Position numbers and translations under genes: made by a program
Source of the DNA: Thiomonas intermedia
GTDB taxonomy: Bacteria > Pseudomonadota > Gammaproteobacteria > Burkholderiales > Burkholderiaceae_C
Length of the DNA stretch: 64,000 nucleotides
NCBI GenBank assembly: GCA_022730375.1
Contig: DZDA01000001.1
Location: forward strand, 68,471 to 132,470
Direction: 5' to 3'
Notes under the pieces: model-generated
Databases searched by the model: none
Told to the model about the DNA's origin: nothing
Seen by the model: the letters and a program-made list of their open reading frames with translations, nothing else
Part shown: positions 23,981-33,475 of the stretch, piece after piece
How positions within the stretch are numbered: position 1 is the first letter of the stretch
Layout: each line of letters starts with the position of its first letter

Positions 23981-26011
23981 ATGCAATCCACGCTGAACCC
24001 CACCCTGTTGCTGGTCATCGCACTGGCGCCGCTGGTTTCTTCCATCATCGTCGGGCTGTTCGGCCGAAGTATCGGCCGTTCGGCTTCGCACTGGCTGACC
24101 ACGCTCTCGGTTGGGCTGTCTTTCGTGCTGTCGCTCGTTGTGCTGGGTGACGTGATCAACGGCGCCCGCTTCAACGCCACGATTTATGAGTGGATGGTGG
24201 TGGGCAAGCTGCACATGGAAGTCGGCTTCATGATCGACGGCCTGTCGGCGCTGATGATGGCCGTCGTCACTTTCGTTTCGCTCGCGGTGCACATCTACAC
24301 CATCGGCTACATGGCCGATGACGACGGCTACCAGCGCTTTTTCAGCTACATCTCCTTGTTCACCTTCTCCATGCTGATGCTGGTGATGAGCAACAACATG
24401 CTGCAGCTGTTCTTCGGCTGGGAGGCGGTGGGTCTGGTGTCCTATCTGCTGATCGGCTTCTGGTACACACGGCCCACGGCGGTGTTCGCCAATATGAAGG
24501 CCTTCATCGTCAACCGCGTGGGCGACTTCGGCTTCATTCTGGGCATTGGCCTGCTGGCGGCCTACACCGGCAGTCTGAACTACACCGAAATTTTCGCCAA
24601 GGGGCCGGAGCTTGCACTGCTGCATCTGCCGGGCACCGACTGGATGCTGATCACCGTGGCGTGCATCTCACTGTTCATCGGCGCCATGGGCAAGAGCGCG
24701 CAGTTCCCGCTGCATGTCTGGCTGCCCGATTCGATGGAAGGCCCGACGCCGATTTCCGCGCTCATTCACGCTGCCACCATGGTGACGGCGGGTATTTTCA
24801 TGGTGGCGCGCATGTCGCCGCTGTTTGAGCTGTCGAACACCGCGCTGTCCTTCATTTTGGTCATCGGCGCCATCACCGCGCTGTTCATGGGCATCCTGGG
24901 CGTGGTGCAAACCGACATCAAGCGGGTCATTGCCTACTCCACGCTATCGCAGCTCGGCTATATGACGGTGGCGCTGGGGGCTTCGGCCTACTCGGTGGCG
25001 ATTTTCCACCTGATGACCCATGCATTCTTCAAGGCTTTGCTGTTCCTCGCGGCGGGCTCGGTGATCATCGGCATGCACCATGACCAGGACATGCGCAATA
25101 TGGGCGGTCTGCGCAAATACATGCCCATCACCTGGATCACCTTCCTGATCGGCGGTCTGGCGCTCAGCGGCATCCCGCCGTTTGCCGGCTTTTTCTCGAA
25201 GGACAGCATCATCGAGGCGGTGCATGCCAGCGATCTGCCGGGAGCGGGCTTCGCTTACTTCGCCGTGCTCTCCAGTGTGTTCGTCACCGCGCTCTACACC
25301 TTCCGCATGTATTTCATGGTGTTCCATGGCGAAGAACGGTTCCGGCACGTGGCGCACGATGCGCATGGCCATGATCATGCGCATGAGCACGGACATGCTG
25401 GCGCTCACGAGCCGCACGAGTCGCCGTGGGTGGTGACGGCGCCGCTCATCATGCTGGCCATTCCGTCTGTCCTCGCGGGCTATCTTTTCATTCAGCCGCT
25501 GCTGTACGGGCACTTTTTCGGGAACTCGATTTTTGTCAACGCGGCGGCCCACCCGGCCATGCGTGATCTCGCTGAGCACTGGCATGGCCAGATTCAGATG
25601 ATGATTCACGGTTTGTCTTCGATGCCGCTGTGGCTAGCGCTTGCCGGCATCGCCACGGCCTACTACGGTTATATGGTGAACCTGCGCTTCCCGCAGGCCG
25701 TGAGGCGCATGCTGGGGCCGGTTTACACCGTGCTCGAAAACAATTACTTCTTCGACTGGTTCAACCAGAACGTGCTGGCTTCCGGCGTTCGCCTGCTGGG
25801 CACGGGCCTGTGGAAGGGCGGGGATGTGGGCCTGATCGATGGCCTGCTTGTCAACGGCACGGCGCGCGTGGTCGGCTGGACTGCGCGGGTGGTGCGCCTG
25901 CTGCAGACCGGCTACATCTACTACTACGCCCTGGCGATGATTGCTGGCGTGGTGGTGTTCATGGGCTACTTTGTTCCGGGCAAGCTGTTGTCCGGCTGGT
26001 TCATCAGATAA
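23981..26011 (+). CDS. nuoL: NADH-quinone oxidoreductase subunit L
   Basis: Start re-set to 23981; FFGWEAVGLVSYLLIGFWY, PLHVWLPDSMEGPTPISALIHAATMVTAG. Confidence 0.97.
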   Translation: MQSTLNPTLLLVIALAPLVSSIIVGLFGRSIGRSASHWLTTLSVGLSFVLSLVVLGDVINGARFNATIYEWMVVGKLHMEVGFMIDGLSALMMAVVTFVSLAVHIYTIGYMADDDGYQRFFSYISLFTFSMLMLVMSNNMLQLFFGWEAVGLVSYLLIGFWYTRPTAVFANMKAFIVNRVGDFGFILGIGLLAAYTGSLNYTEIFAKGPELALLHLPGTDWMLITVACISLFIGAMGKSAQFPLHVWLPDSMEGPTPISALIHAATMVTAGIFMVARMSPLFELSNTALSFILVIGAITALFMGILGVVQTDIKRVIAYSTLSQLGYMTVALGASAYSVAIFHLMTHAFFKALLFLAAGSVIIGMHHDQDMRNMGGLRKYMPITWITFLIGGLALSGIPPFAGFFSKDSIIEAVHASDLPGAGFAYFAVLSSVFVTALYTFRMYFMVFHGEERFRHVAHDAHGHDHAHEHGHAGAHEPHESPWVVTAPLIMLAIPSVLAGYLFIQPLLYGHFFGNSIFVNAAAHPAMRDLAEHWHGQIQMMIHGLSSMPLWLALAGIATAYYGYMVNLRFPQAVRRMLGPVYTVLENNYFFDWFNQNVLASGVRLLGTGLWKGGDVGLIDGLLVNGTARVVGWTARVVRLLQTGYIYYYALAMIAGVVVFMGYFVPGKLLSGWFIR

Positions 26012-26031
26012 CAGCGAAGCGCGATATAAGA

Positions 26032-27516
26032 ATGCAATCTCTTCCCTTGCTCAGTCTGTCCATCTGGATTCCCATCGGTTTCGGTGTCGTGCTCTTGTTC
26101 GTCCAGGGCGAGCAGCGTGCAGCCGCCGCGCGCTGGCTGGCACTGATCGGCTCGCTGATCTCCTTTCTCATCACCCTGCCGCTGATTTCCGGGTTTGACA
26201 ACGCCCAGGCGGGCATGCAATTTGTCGAATCCGTGCCGTGGATCCGGCCGTTCAACATCAACTACGCGCTGGGCATTGACGGCGTGTCGCTGTGGTTCGT
26301 GCCGCTTACTGCTTTGATGACGGTGATCGTGGTGATCAGCGCCTGGGAAGTCATCAAGGACCGCGTCAACCTCTATCTCGGTGCCTTTCTCATTCTCTCG
26401 GGGCTGATGATCGGAGTCTTTGCCGCAACAGACGCCCTGCTGTTCTATGTGTTCTTCGAGGCCACGCTGATTCCGATGTACCTCATCATCGGCATCTGGG
26501 GCGGACCGCGCCGGGTGTACGCCGCGTTCAAGTTTTTCCTCTATACCCTGGCCGGTTCGCTGCTCATGCTGGTGGCGCTGATCTACCTGTATTTGCAGTC
26601 GGGCGGCAGCTTCGACATTGCCAATTGGTATCACGTCCCGCTGTCGATGACAGCGCAGATTTTCATCTTCATCGCCTTTTTCTTTGCCTTCGCGGTGAAG
26701 ATTCCGATGTGGCCGGTGCACACCTGGCTGCCGGATGCGCACGTCGAAGCGCCCACCGGCGGCTCGGTGATTCTGGCGGCCATCATGCTCAAGCTCGGCG
26801 CCTACGGTTTTATCCGCTTCTCCCTGCCTATGCTGCCTGATGCCAGCCATGCGTTGGCCCCGGTCATGATCGCCTTGTCGCTGATTGCGGTGATCTACAT
26901 CGGTTTTGTCGCTCTGGTGCAGGCCGACATGAAAAAGCTGGTGGCATATTCCTCCATTGCGCACATGGGTTTTGTCACTCTGGGCTTTTTCCTGTTCTCC
27001 GACCTGGGCGTGCAGGGCGGGCTGGTGCAGATGATCTCGCACGGCTTCATTTCCGGTGCCATGTTCCTGACCATCGGGGTGCTGTATGACCGCATGCACA
27101 CGCGCCAGATTGCCGACTACGGCGGAGTGACCAATAGCATGCCCAAGTTTGCGGCGCTGGCCGTTTTGTTCGGCATGGCCAACGCCGGCTTGCCGGGCAC
27201 CAGCGGTTTCGTTGGGGAGTGGATGGTGATTCTGGCCGCTGTGAAGTTCAACTTCTGGATCGGCCTGCTGGCCGCGACCACGCTCATCCTGGCCGCGAGC
27301 TACACCTTGTGGATGATCAAGCGCGTGTTCTTCGGCCCGATCGGCAATGCCCACGTCGCGGCCCTCAAGGACATCGGCGCCCGTGAATTCTTCATGCTCG
27401 CCGTGCTGGTCGGCGCGGTGCTGTGGATGGGCGTGTATCCCAAATTCTTCACCGATCCGATGCAGGCCTCGGTGCAACATCTGCTGCAGTTTGCGGCGTC
27501 TTCCAAATTGCAGTGA
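26032..27516 (+). CDS. nuoM: NADH-quinone oxidoreductase subunit M
   Basis: Start re-set to 26032: MQSLPLLSLSIWIPIGFGVVLLFV; PVHTWLPDAHVEAPTGGSVILAAIMLKLGAYG. Confidence 0.97.
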   Translation: MQSLPLLSLSIWIPIGFGVVLLFVQGEQRAAAARWLALIGSLISFLITLPLISGFDNAQAGMQFVESVPWIRPFNINYALGIDGVSLWFVPLTALMTVIVVISAWEVIKDRVNLYLGAFLILSGLMIGVFAATDALLFYVFFEATLIPMYLIIGIWGGPRRVYAAFKFFLYTLAGSLLMLVALIYLYLQSGGSFDIANWYHVPLSMTAQIFIFIAFFFAFAVKIPMWPVHTWLPDAHVEAPTGGSVILAAIMLKLGAYGFIRFSLPMLPDASHALAPVMIALSLIAVIYIGFVALVQADMKKLVAYSSIAHMGFVTLGFFLFSDLGVQGGLVQMISHGFISGAMFLTIGVLYDRMHTRQIADYGGVTNSMPKFAALAVLFGMANAGLPGTSGFVGEWMVILAAVKFNFWIGLLAATTLILAASYTLWMIKRVFFGPIGNAHVAALKDIGAREFFMLAVLVGAVLWMGVYPKFFTDPMQASVQHLLQFAASSKLQ

Positions 27517-27527
27517 CAACAACCGCC

Positions 27528-28994
27528 ATGAACTGGATCGCCATTTATCCGGAAATTCTTCTGCTCGTGCTGGCCTGCGTGGTCATGCTCGTTGATCTGT
27601 TTGTGAAAGACGTGCAGCACCGCGTGAGCTACTGGATCACTCTGGCGGGCCTGGTCGGGCTTGCCGTGCTGTGCGGCCTGTACTACGCCTCGGGCATGCA
27701 GCAGTTCGCCATGGCGCGTGCGCTGATCGTCGATCCGATGGCGATGCTGCTCAAGCTGTTCACCGTGGTCGCCACAGCGGTGACCCTGGTCTATTCGCGC
27801 CGCTACGCCCTGGATCGCGGCATGTGGGGCGGCGAGCTGTTCAGCCTGGTGCTGCTGTCGCTGCTCGGGCAGTTCATCATGATCTCGGGCAACAACCTGC
27901 TGACCATTTATCTTGGCCTGGAATTGCTGTCGCTGGCGCTTTACGCCCTGGTTGCGCTGCGGCGCGATCACACTCTGTCCACCGAGGCGGCGATGAAGTA
28001 TTTCATCCTCGGTGCGCTGGCTTCGGGTTTCCTACTCTACGGCATGTCCATGTTGTATGGCGCAACCGGTTCGCTCGATCTGGTCACGATCTTCCGCATG
28101 ATCGCAGTCGAGCCGATCAACCGCGCCGTGTTGGTGCTTGGCGTGGTGTTTATCGTTGCCGGTCTGGCGTTCAAGCTCGGCGCAGTGCCCTTCCACATGT
28201 GGATTCCCGACGTCTATCAGGGCGCGCCCACGGCGGTGGTGCTGATGGTGGGCGCTGCGCCCAAGCTCGCGGCGTTCGCCATGGCAATCCGCCTGCTGGT
28301 GGAAGGCATGTTCCCGCTGGCGATGGATTGGCAGGGCATGCTGGTGGTGCTCGCGGTGTTGTCGATCGGCCTGGGTAATTTGGCCGCCATTGCGCAGACC
28401 AATCTCAAGCGCATGTTGGCGTATTCCACCATCGCCCAGATCGGTTTTGTGCTGCTGGCCCTGCTCTCGGGCATGCTCAACGGCAATGGGCTCTCCGCCT
28501 CCACCGCTTATAGCGGAGCCATGTTCTACATGGTCATCTACGTGCTCACCACGCTGGGCACCTTCGGCGTGATTCTGCTGCTCGCCCGCGAAGGTTTCGA
28601 GGCCGAAGACATCCGCGATTTCGCCGGTCTGGCCAAAACAGACCCCTGGATGGCAGGTGTCATGACATTTCTTTTATTCTCTCTCGCTGGCATTCCGCCG
28701 TTCGCCGGTTTTTATGCCAAGCTCGAAGTGCTTACCATTCTGCTCAATACCGGGCGCATCTGGCTGGTGGTGTATTCGGTCATACTCTCGGTCATCGGTG
28801 CGTACTACTACATTCGCATGATCAAGGTGATGTACTTTGATGCACCCACGGCATTTTCGGCCTCGCGCGCAAGCGGAGTGGGCGGGGCGCGCGCCCTGCT
28901 GTCGCTCAATGGCCTGGCGGTTTTATTTCTTGGGTTGATGCCCGGTGGTTTGATGACCTTGTGTTATCAGGCCATCGCCAACACCCTGCACTGA
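27528..28994 (+). CDS. nuoN: NADH-quinone oxidoreductase subunit N
   Basis: Start re-set to 27528: MNWIAIYPEILLLVLACVVMLVD; PFHMWIPDVYQGAPTAVVLMVGAAPKLAAFA. Confidence 0.97.
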   Translation: MNWIAIYPEILLLVLACVVMLVDLFVKDVQHRVSYWITLAGLVGLAVLCGLYYASGMQQFAMARALIVDPMAMLLKLFTVVATAVTLVYSRRYALDRGMWGGELFSLVLLSLLGQFIMISGNNLLTIYLGLELLSLALYALVALRRDHTLSTEAAMKYFILGALASGFLLYGMSMLYGATGSLDLVTIFRMIAVEPINRAVLVLGVVFIVAGLAFKLGAVPFHMWIPDVYQGAPTAVVLMVGAAPKLAAFAMAIRLLVEGMFPLAMDWQGMLVVLAVLSIGLGNLAAIAQTNLKRMLAYSTIAQIGFVLLALLSGMLNGNGLSASTAYSGAMFYMVIYVLTTLGTFGVILLLAREGFEAEDIRDFAGLAKTDPWMAGVMTFLLFSLAGIPPFAGFYAKLEVLTILLNTGRIWLVVYSVILSVIGAYYYIRMIKVMYFDAPTAFSASRASGVGGARALLSLNGLAVLFLGLMPGGLMTLCYQAIANTLH

Positions 28995-29006
28995 AAGCGT
29001 TTCCCT

Positions 29007-29324
29007 ATGCAGAATTCCGCAATCTGGTTGGTCATTGTTCTGGCGTTCGTCGCCGCCAACCTGCCGTTTGTTTCCAACCGGTTCTTCCTGGTCATTCCGC
29101 TCAAGAAGACCCCCAAGTCGATCTGGTTACGCCTGCTCGAGTTGCTGATCCTGTTCTTTGTTGTCGGCTTCATCGGCATGGCGCTCGAAGCGCGGATCGG
29201 CCAGAATTATCCGCAGCATTGGGAGTTCTATGCCGTCTCTGTCGCCATGTTCCTGGTGCTGGCCTTTCCGGGCTATGTGCTGCGTTACATGGTCAAGCGC
29301 CATCCGGCCCCGAGTCGCACATGA
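29007..29324 (+). CDS. DUF2818 family membrane protein
   Basis: 105 aa; MQNSAIWLVIVLAFVAANLPFVSNRFFLVIPLKKTPKSIWLRLLELLILFFVVGFIG; directly after nuoN. Confidence 0.85.
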   Translation: MQNSAIWLVIVLAFVAANLPFVSNRFFLVIPLKKTPKSIWLRLLELLILFFVVGFIGMALEARIGQNYPQHWEFYAVSVAMFLVLAFPGYVLRYMVKRHPAPSRT

Positions 29325-29920
29325 GCGGCGATCCGGCGCGCGTGCCGCAGGCGGCGGCCTTGCGCGAACACACCCTCGACAGCGAGATGGTGTTTCGCGG
29401 CACCTTCCTCAATATTTCGCGTGATCTGGTGCGTCTGGCCAACGGCGCGCAGGTGACCCGCGAATACATTCGCCACTCCGGCGCGGTGATGGTCATTCCC
29501 CTGCTCGATAACGGCAAGGTGCTGATGGAGCGCCAGTTCCGCACGCCGATGCAGCGGGTGATGGTGGAGTTTCCCGCGGGCAAGCTTGACGCGGGTGAGA
29601 GCTGGTTGGCTTGCGCGCAGCGAGAACTGCGCGAGGAAACCGGCTACAGCGCGAAACAGTGGGCCTATATCGGGCCGATCAACAACGCGATTTCCTACTC
29701 CGACGAAACCATTCATCTCGCTTTCGCGCGGGGTCTGGTTGCAGGTCGCCAATCGCTCGACGACAACGAACTGCTCGATGTTTTCGAGGCGAGCCCGCAA
29801 GAGACTCTCGACTGGGTGCGCAATGGCCAGATCACCGACGTCAAGACCGTGATCGGCGCGTTCTGGCTGGAAAAACTGCTGCAAAACACCTGGAACTTCG
29901 ACTGGCAGGACGTGGCCTGA
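29321..29920 (+). CDS. NUDIX hydrolase (ADP-ribose pyrophosphatase-like)
   Basis: Start re-set to 29321; NUDIX box GKLDAGESWLACAQRELREETGY. Confidence 0.93.
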   Translation: MSGDPARVPQAAALREHTLDSEMVFRGTFLNISRDLVRLANGAQVTREYIRHSGAVMVIPLLDNGKVLMERQFRTPMQRVMVEFPAGKLDAGESWLACAQRELREETGYSAKQWAYIGPINNAISYSDETIHLAFARGLVAGRQSLDDNELLDVFEASPQETLDWVRNGQITDVKTVIGAFWLEKLLQNTWNFDWQDVA

Positions 29921-29929
29921 GGTCGCGGC

Positions 29930-31048
29930 TCAGATGCGGCGCTGAACGAGCAGGCGATAGGCCAGCAGATAGAGGGTGACGAAGCCCACGCAGCAGGCCA
30001 TGAGCAGGGAGGTGTTGCCCCACCACAGCATGGCCGGGCCCACGCTGAAAGCCGCGACGGCCCAGAGATAAGGCGAGGTGGCCGCATTGCGGCGTTGCCG
30101 CGGATCGGGATGATCGTCCTCGTCGAGCAGACGGGTAAGCCGCCAGTAGACCAGATGATGCAGATGCAGCGTATCGGGTGCCGTGCCCGCGCGCTGGCGA
30201 AACTTGCGCCGCCACAGCGAATACAGCAATTCCCACACCGGGTAGGCCAACACCATGAGGGCGAACCAGGGTGAGACCGCAGGATTGCGTGTCACGAGCA
30301 GCACGCTCAGCAACGCCATCCAGAAGCCGAGCAGATAAGCACCGGTATCGCCGAGAAAAATCTGTCCGCGCGGCCAGTTCCAGAATAGAAAGCCCAGTAG
30401 CGCGCCGATGGCGGCGAGGCTGAGCGCCATGATCAGCGGATCGCTGACCTTGAAGGCCACATAGCCGATCGCGCCGAAGATCATGAAACTCACCATTCCG
30501 GCCAGCCCGTTGTAGCCGTCGATCATATTGACCGCATGGGGCAGGGCGCTGATGGCGACGAGCGCGATGAGCCAACCCAGCACCGGCCAGGCGTGTATCC
30601 ATGCGTCCAGCGGCCACAGCCCCAGCCGGGTGACGCTGGCCTCGAGCAGCCAGACCGCCAGCCCCGCGGCGAGCACGGTGGCCAGCGCCCGCCAGAGGGG
30701 GGGCACATGGCGGCGCAGGTCTTCCACCACACCGGCGAGCAGCACAGGCGCGATGGCGACGGCCAATCGGATTGTGAAGGGCGCGCTGACATAAGTGAGG
30801 TGCATGAGCCACAGCAGGCCGACCATCATGCCCAGTGCCAGGGCGAAACCGCCGGTGCGGGGGGTCGGGTGCTTGTGCCATTTCTGTACGCCCTGGGTTT
30901 CGTCCAGGCCGAAATGCCTGCGCCGTCCCAGCACGATGAGGGCGGCGCATCCCAGCCAGCAGAGCAGGGCGGACAGGGCGGTGGCGTGCAGCATGGGGTG
31001 CGGTAGAGAAACGCGATAAGCCGACATTGTGCCTTTGCCCGGCATCAC
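29930..31048 (-). CDS. Glycosyltransferase family 4 / polyprenyl-phosphate sugar-1-phosphate transferase (MraY/WecA-like)
   Basis: 372 aa polytopic; HKHPTPRTGGFAL, VNMIDGYNGLAG, IFLGDTGAYLLGF, HLHHLVYW motifs. Confidence 0.9.
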   Translation of the reverse strand: MMPGKGTMSAYRVSLPHPMLHATALSALLCWLGCAALIVLGRRRHFGLDETQGVQKWHKHPTPRTGGFALALGMMVGLLWLMHLTYVSAPFTIRLAVAIAPVLLAGVVEDLRRHVPPLWRALATVLAAGLAVWLLEASVTRLGLWPLDAWIHAWPVLGWLIALVAISALPHAVNMIDGYNGLAGMVSFMIFGAIGYVAFKVSDPLIMALSLAAIGALLGFLFWNWPRGQIFLGDTGAYLLGFWMALLSVLLVTRNPAVSPWFALMVLAYPVWELLYSLWRRKFRQRAGTAPDTLHLHHLVYWRLTRLLDEDDHPDPRQRRNAATSPYLWAVAAFSVGPAMLWWGNTSLLMACCVGFVTLYLLAYRLLVQRRI

Positions 31049-31105
31049 GGATTCACTTTTCCTGCGCGCCGCCTTGCCTGCGGCCGTCGCCTACACTGCG
31101 CAGTT

Positions 31106-32374
31106 ATGTCTGCATCCTTCTCCTGGCCTTACGAACTGCTCATCGGTTGGCGCTATACCCGCAGCGGGCGGCGCAGTCGGCGCAATGGTTTCATCTCCTT
31201 CATTTCTGCGGTCTCTGTCGGCGGCATCGCCCTGGGGGTGGCTGCGCTGATCGTGGTCATTTCGGTAATGAACGGGTTTCAGAAGGAGGTGCGCGACCGG
31301 ATGCTCAACGTCATCCCGCACATCCAGATTTTCAGCGTCAACGGCCAGGCGCTGCCCGACTGGCGCGGCGTGTCGGCACTGGTGAAAAGCAATCCCGCGG
31401 TCACCGGCGTGGCGCCGTTCGTCCAGGGCCAGGCGCTCGTGGCCCAAGGCAGTCAGTTGCAGGGCGTGCTGGTCTGGGGAGTGGAGCCGGGCGAGGAGAC
31501 GCAGGTATCGCAGATCCCGGAGCACATGGTGGCGGGCAGCCTGGCCGCGCTCAAACCGGGCGACTTCGGCGTGGTGCTGGGCAATGAACTGGCGAATTCT
31601 CTCGGCGTGTCGGTTGGCGATCAGGTCACCATGGTGGTGCCCAGCGGCTCCATCACCCCGGCAGGCATGATTCCGCGCCTGCGCACCCTGCGGGTGGTGG
31701 GCATTTTCAATGTCGGGCATTACGAATACGACAGCACCCTGGCGCTGGTGAATCTGCAGGACGCGTCGGCGCTGTTCCGCACCGGAGGCCCCACAGGGCT
31801 GCGCGTGCAGACCCGCAATATGAATGACGCGCCGCAGATCGCCCAAGACTTGCAGCGCGTGCTGCCGCCCGAGCTCGTGGCCCAGCCTTGGACCGAGCAG
31901 AACCGCACCTGGTTCGAGGCCGTAGTGATTGAGAAGCGCATGATGTTCATCATCCTCACCATGATCGTGGCGGTGGCGGCGTTCAACCTCGTCTCCACCC
32001 TGGTGATGACCGTGACCGACAAACTGGCCGATATCGCCATTCTGCGCACCCAAGGCGCGAGCCCCGGCTCCATCATGTCCATTTTCCTGCTGCAGGGCGC
32101 GGTGACGGGGTTTCTCGGCACCTTCGCAGGCGTTGCGCTGGGTTGTCTGATTGCGTTCAATCTCGACCCCATCGTCTCCTTCCTCGAGGCCGTGCTGCAC
32201 ACCCAGTTCCTGCCGCGCAGCGTGTATCTGATCCACACCATGCCCAGTGATCCGCGCTTTTCAGACATCGCCACCATCACCGTGGCGTCGCTGGTGTTGT
32301 CGTTGCTGGCCACGCTTTATCCCAGTTGGAGCGCCTCGCGGGTGCAACCGGCGCAGGCTTTGCGGTATGAGTGA
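31106..32374 (+). CDS. Lipoprotein-releasing ABC transporter permease (LolC/LolE family)
   Basis: 422 aa; YELLIGWRYTRSGRRSRRNGFISFISAVSVGGIALGVAALIVVISVMNGFQKEVRDRML. Confidence 0.93.
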   Translation: MSASFSWPYELLIGWRYTRSGRRSRRNGFISFISAVSVGGIALGVAALIVVISVMNGFQKEVRDRMLNVIPHIQIFSVNGQALPDWRGVSALVKSNPAVTGVAPFVQGQALVAQGSQLQGVLVWGVEPGEETQVSQIPEHMVAGSLAALKPGDFGVVLGNELANSLGVSVGDQVTMVVPSGSITPAGMIPRLRTLRVVGIFNVGHYEYDSTLALVNLQDASALFRTGGPTGLRVQTRNMNDAPQIAQDLQRVLPPELVAQPWTEQNRTWFEAVVIEKRMMFIILTMIVAVAAFNLVSTLVMTVTDKLADIAILRTQGASPGSIMSIFLLQGAVTGFLGTFAGVALGCLIAFNLDPIVSFLEAVLHTQFLPRSVYLIHTMPSDPRFSDIATITVASLVLSLLATLYPSWSASRVQPAQALRYE

Positions 32375-33404
32375 ACATCTGCTGCTGACTGATCTGCCCT
32401 CGGCCTCGCCCGCCTTTGCGCAACTGCTCACGCAGCCCGGGCTGCCTGCAACTGCCACCCTCTGCCGACAAGCCGTGGTGCTGGAACAGGAAGCGCCGCG
32501 CGAGGACGCACAGGCCGCTTGGCTGACGCCCGCCGAGCGCTGGCTGCTGCACGCTCTGCGTCTGGATGGCACAGAAGCCGAGCAGGCGCCCTGGGCGCGT
32601 CTGGCCGCGCTGGCGGATGGCGTGTCGGACGCATTTCCTGCAGATCAGGCGCTGTGCCTGCTCACCCCGGCGCATCTGCGGCTGGGCCGCGACAGCCTGT
32701 CGCTCACCGATCCTGCCGCGCTCGATCTCACGGCGGATGAAGCCCAGCCGCTCTTCGCCGCCGTCGAGCCGTTGTTTGCCAGCGCGGGATGGACGCTGCG
32801 CCAAGTAACGCCGCTGCGCTGGTATGCCGCCCATTCCAGTCTGACCGAGGTGGTGACGGCGGGCGTGGCGCGGGCGCAAGGCCGTAGCGTGGCGGCGTGG
32901 ATGCCCGGCGGCCCGGCGGCCCGGCCCTGGCGGCAACTGCTCACCGAAGTGCAAATGACCTGGCAGCACCATGCCGTCAACGAAGCGCGCGAACAGCGCG
33001 GACTGGCGGATGTCAACACCCTGTGGATACACGGCTGTGGCCCCTTGGCTTCAGACTGGCGCAGCCCGATGCGCCTTGCCGAACATGCGGGAGATGACGA
33101 TGCGGTGAGCGATCCTGCGCTATCCGCCGCGCTGCGCGGCCTGGCGCTGCGCCCGCGCAATGGCCCGCTGGACACCCTGCGCCTCTTCGACGCTCGCGCG
33201 CTGCTGGCCGATGACCCCGCAGCCGGTCTGCGTCAGCTCGATGCCAGTCTTTCCGCCGCCATTGCGCAGGCGGTGCAGCAGACGGGCGGCGTGCGTCTCA
33301 CCCTCGCGGGCGAGCTGCGCTGGCGCACCCTGCAGATCCGCCGTCCGCAAGACTGGAAATTCTGGCAGCGCGCCGACTTCCCCGCGCAGTTTCACGGCCT
33401 GTAG
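32367..33404 (+). CDS. RpfE-like / cofactor-independent phosphoglycerate mutase-like protein
   Basis: ATG at 32367 overlaps the permease stop; LLTEVQMTWQHHAVNEAREQRGLADVNTLWIHGCG resembles the conserved RpfE-family segment. Confidence 0.6.
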   Translation: MSEHLLLTDLPSASPAFAQLLTQPGLPATATLCRQAVVLEQEAPREDAQAAWLTPAERWLLHALRLDGTEAEQAPWARLAALADGVSDAFPADQALCLLTPAHLRLGRDSLSLTDPAALDLTADEAQPLFAAVEPLFASAGWTLRQVTPLRWYAAHSSLTEVVTAGVARAQGRSVAAWMPGGPAARPWRQLLTEVQMTWQHHAVNEAREQRGLADVNTLWIHGCGPLASDWRSPMRLAEHAGDDDAVSDPALSAALRGLALRPRNGPLDTLRLFDARALLADDPAAGLRQLDASLSAAIAQAVQQTGGVRLTLAGELRWRTLQIRRPQDWKFWQRADFPAQFHGL

Positions 33405-33475
33405 ACACACATCCTGTCACGTTCTGTCGTCTTCATCGCATACAGTAACAACTTTGCAGGCGATGGGGGCGAGGG

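Noticed and set aside
25966-27522. 518-aa ORF antisense to nuoM
   Set aside because: Shadow ORF opposite a clear nuoM.
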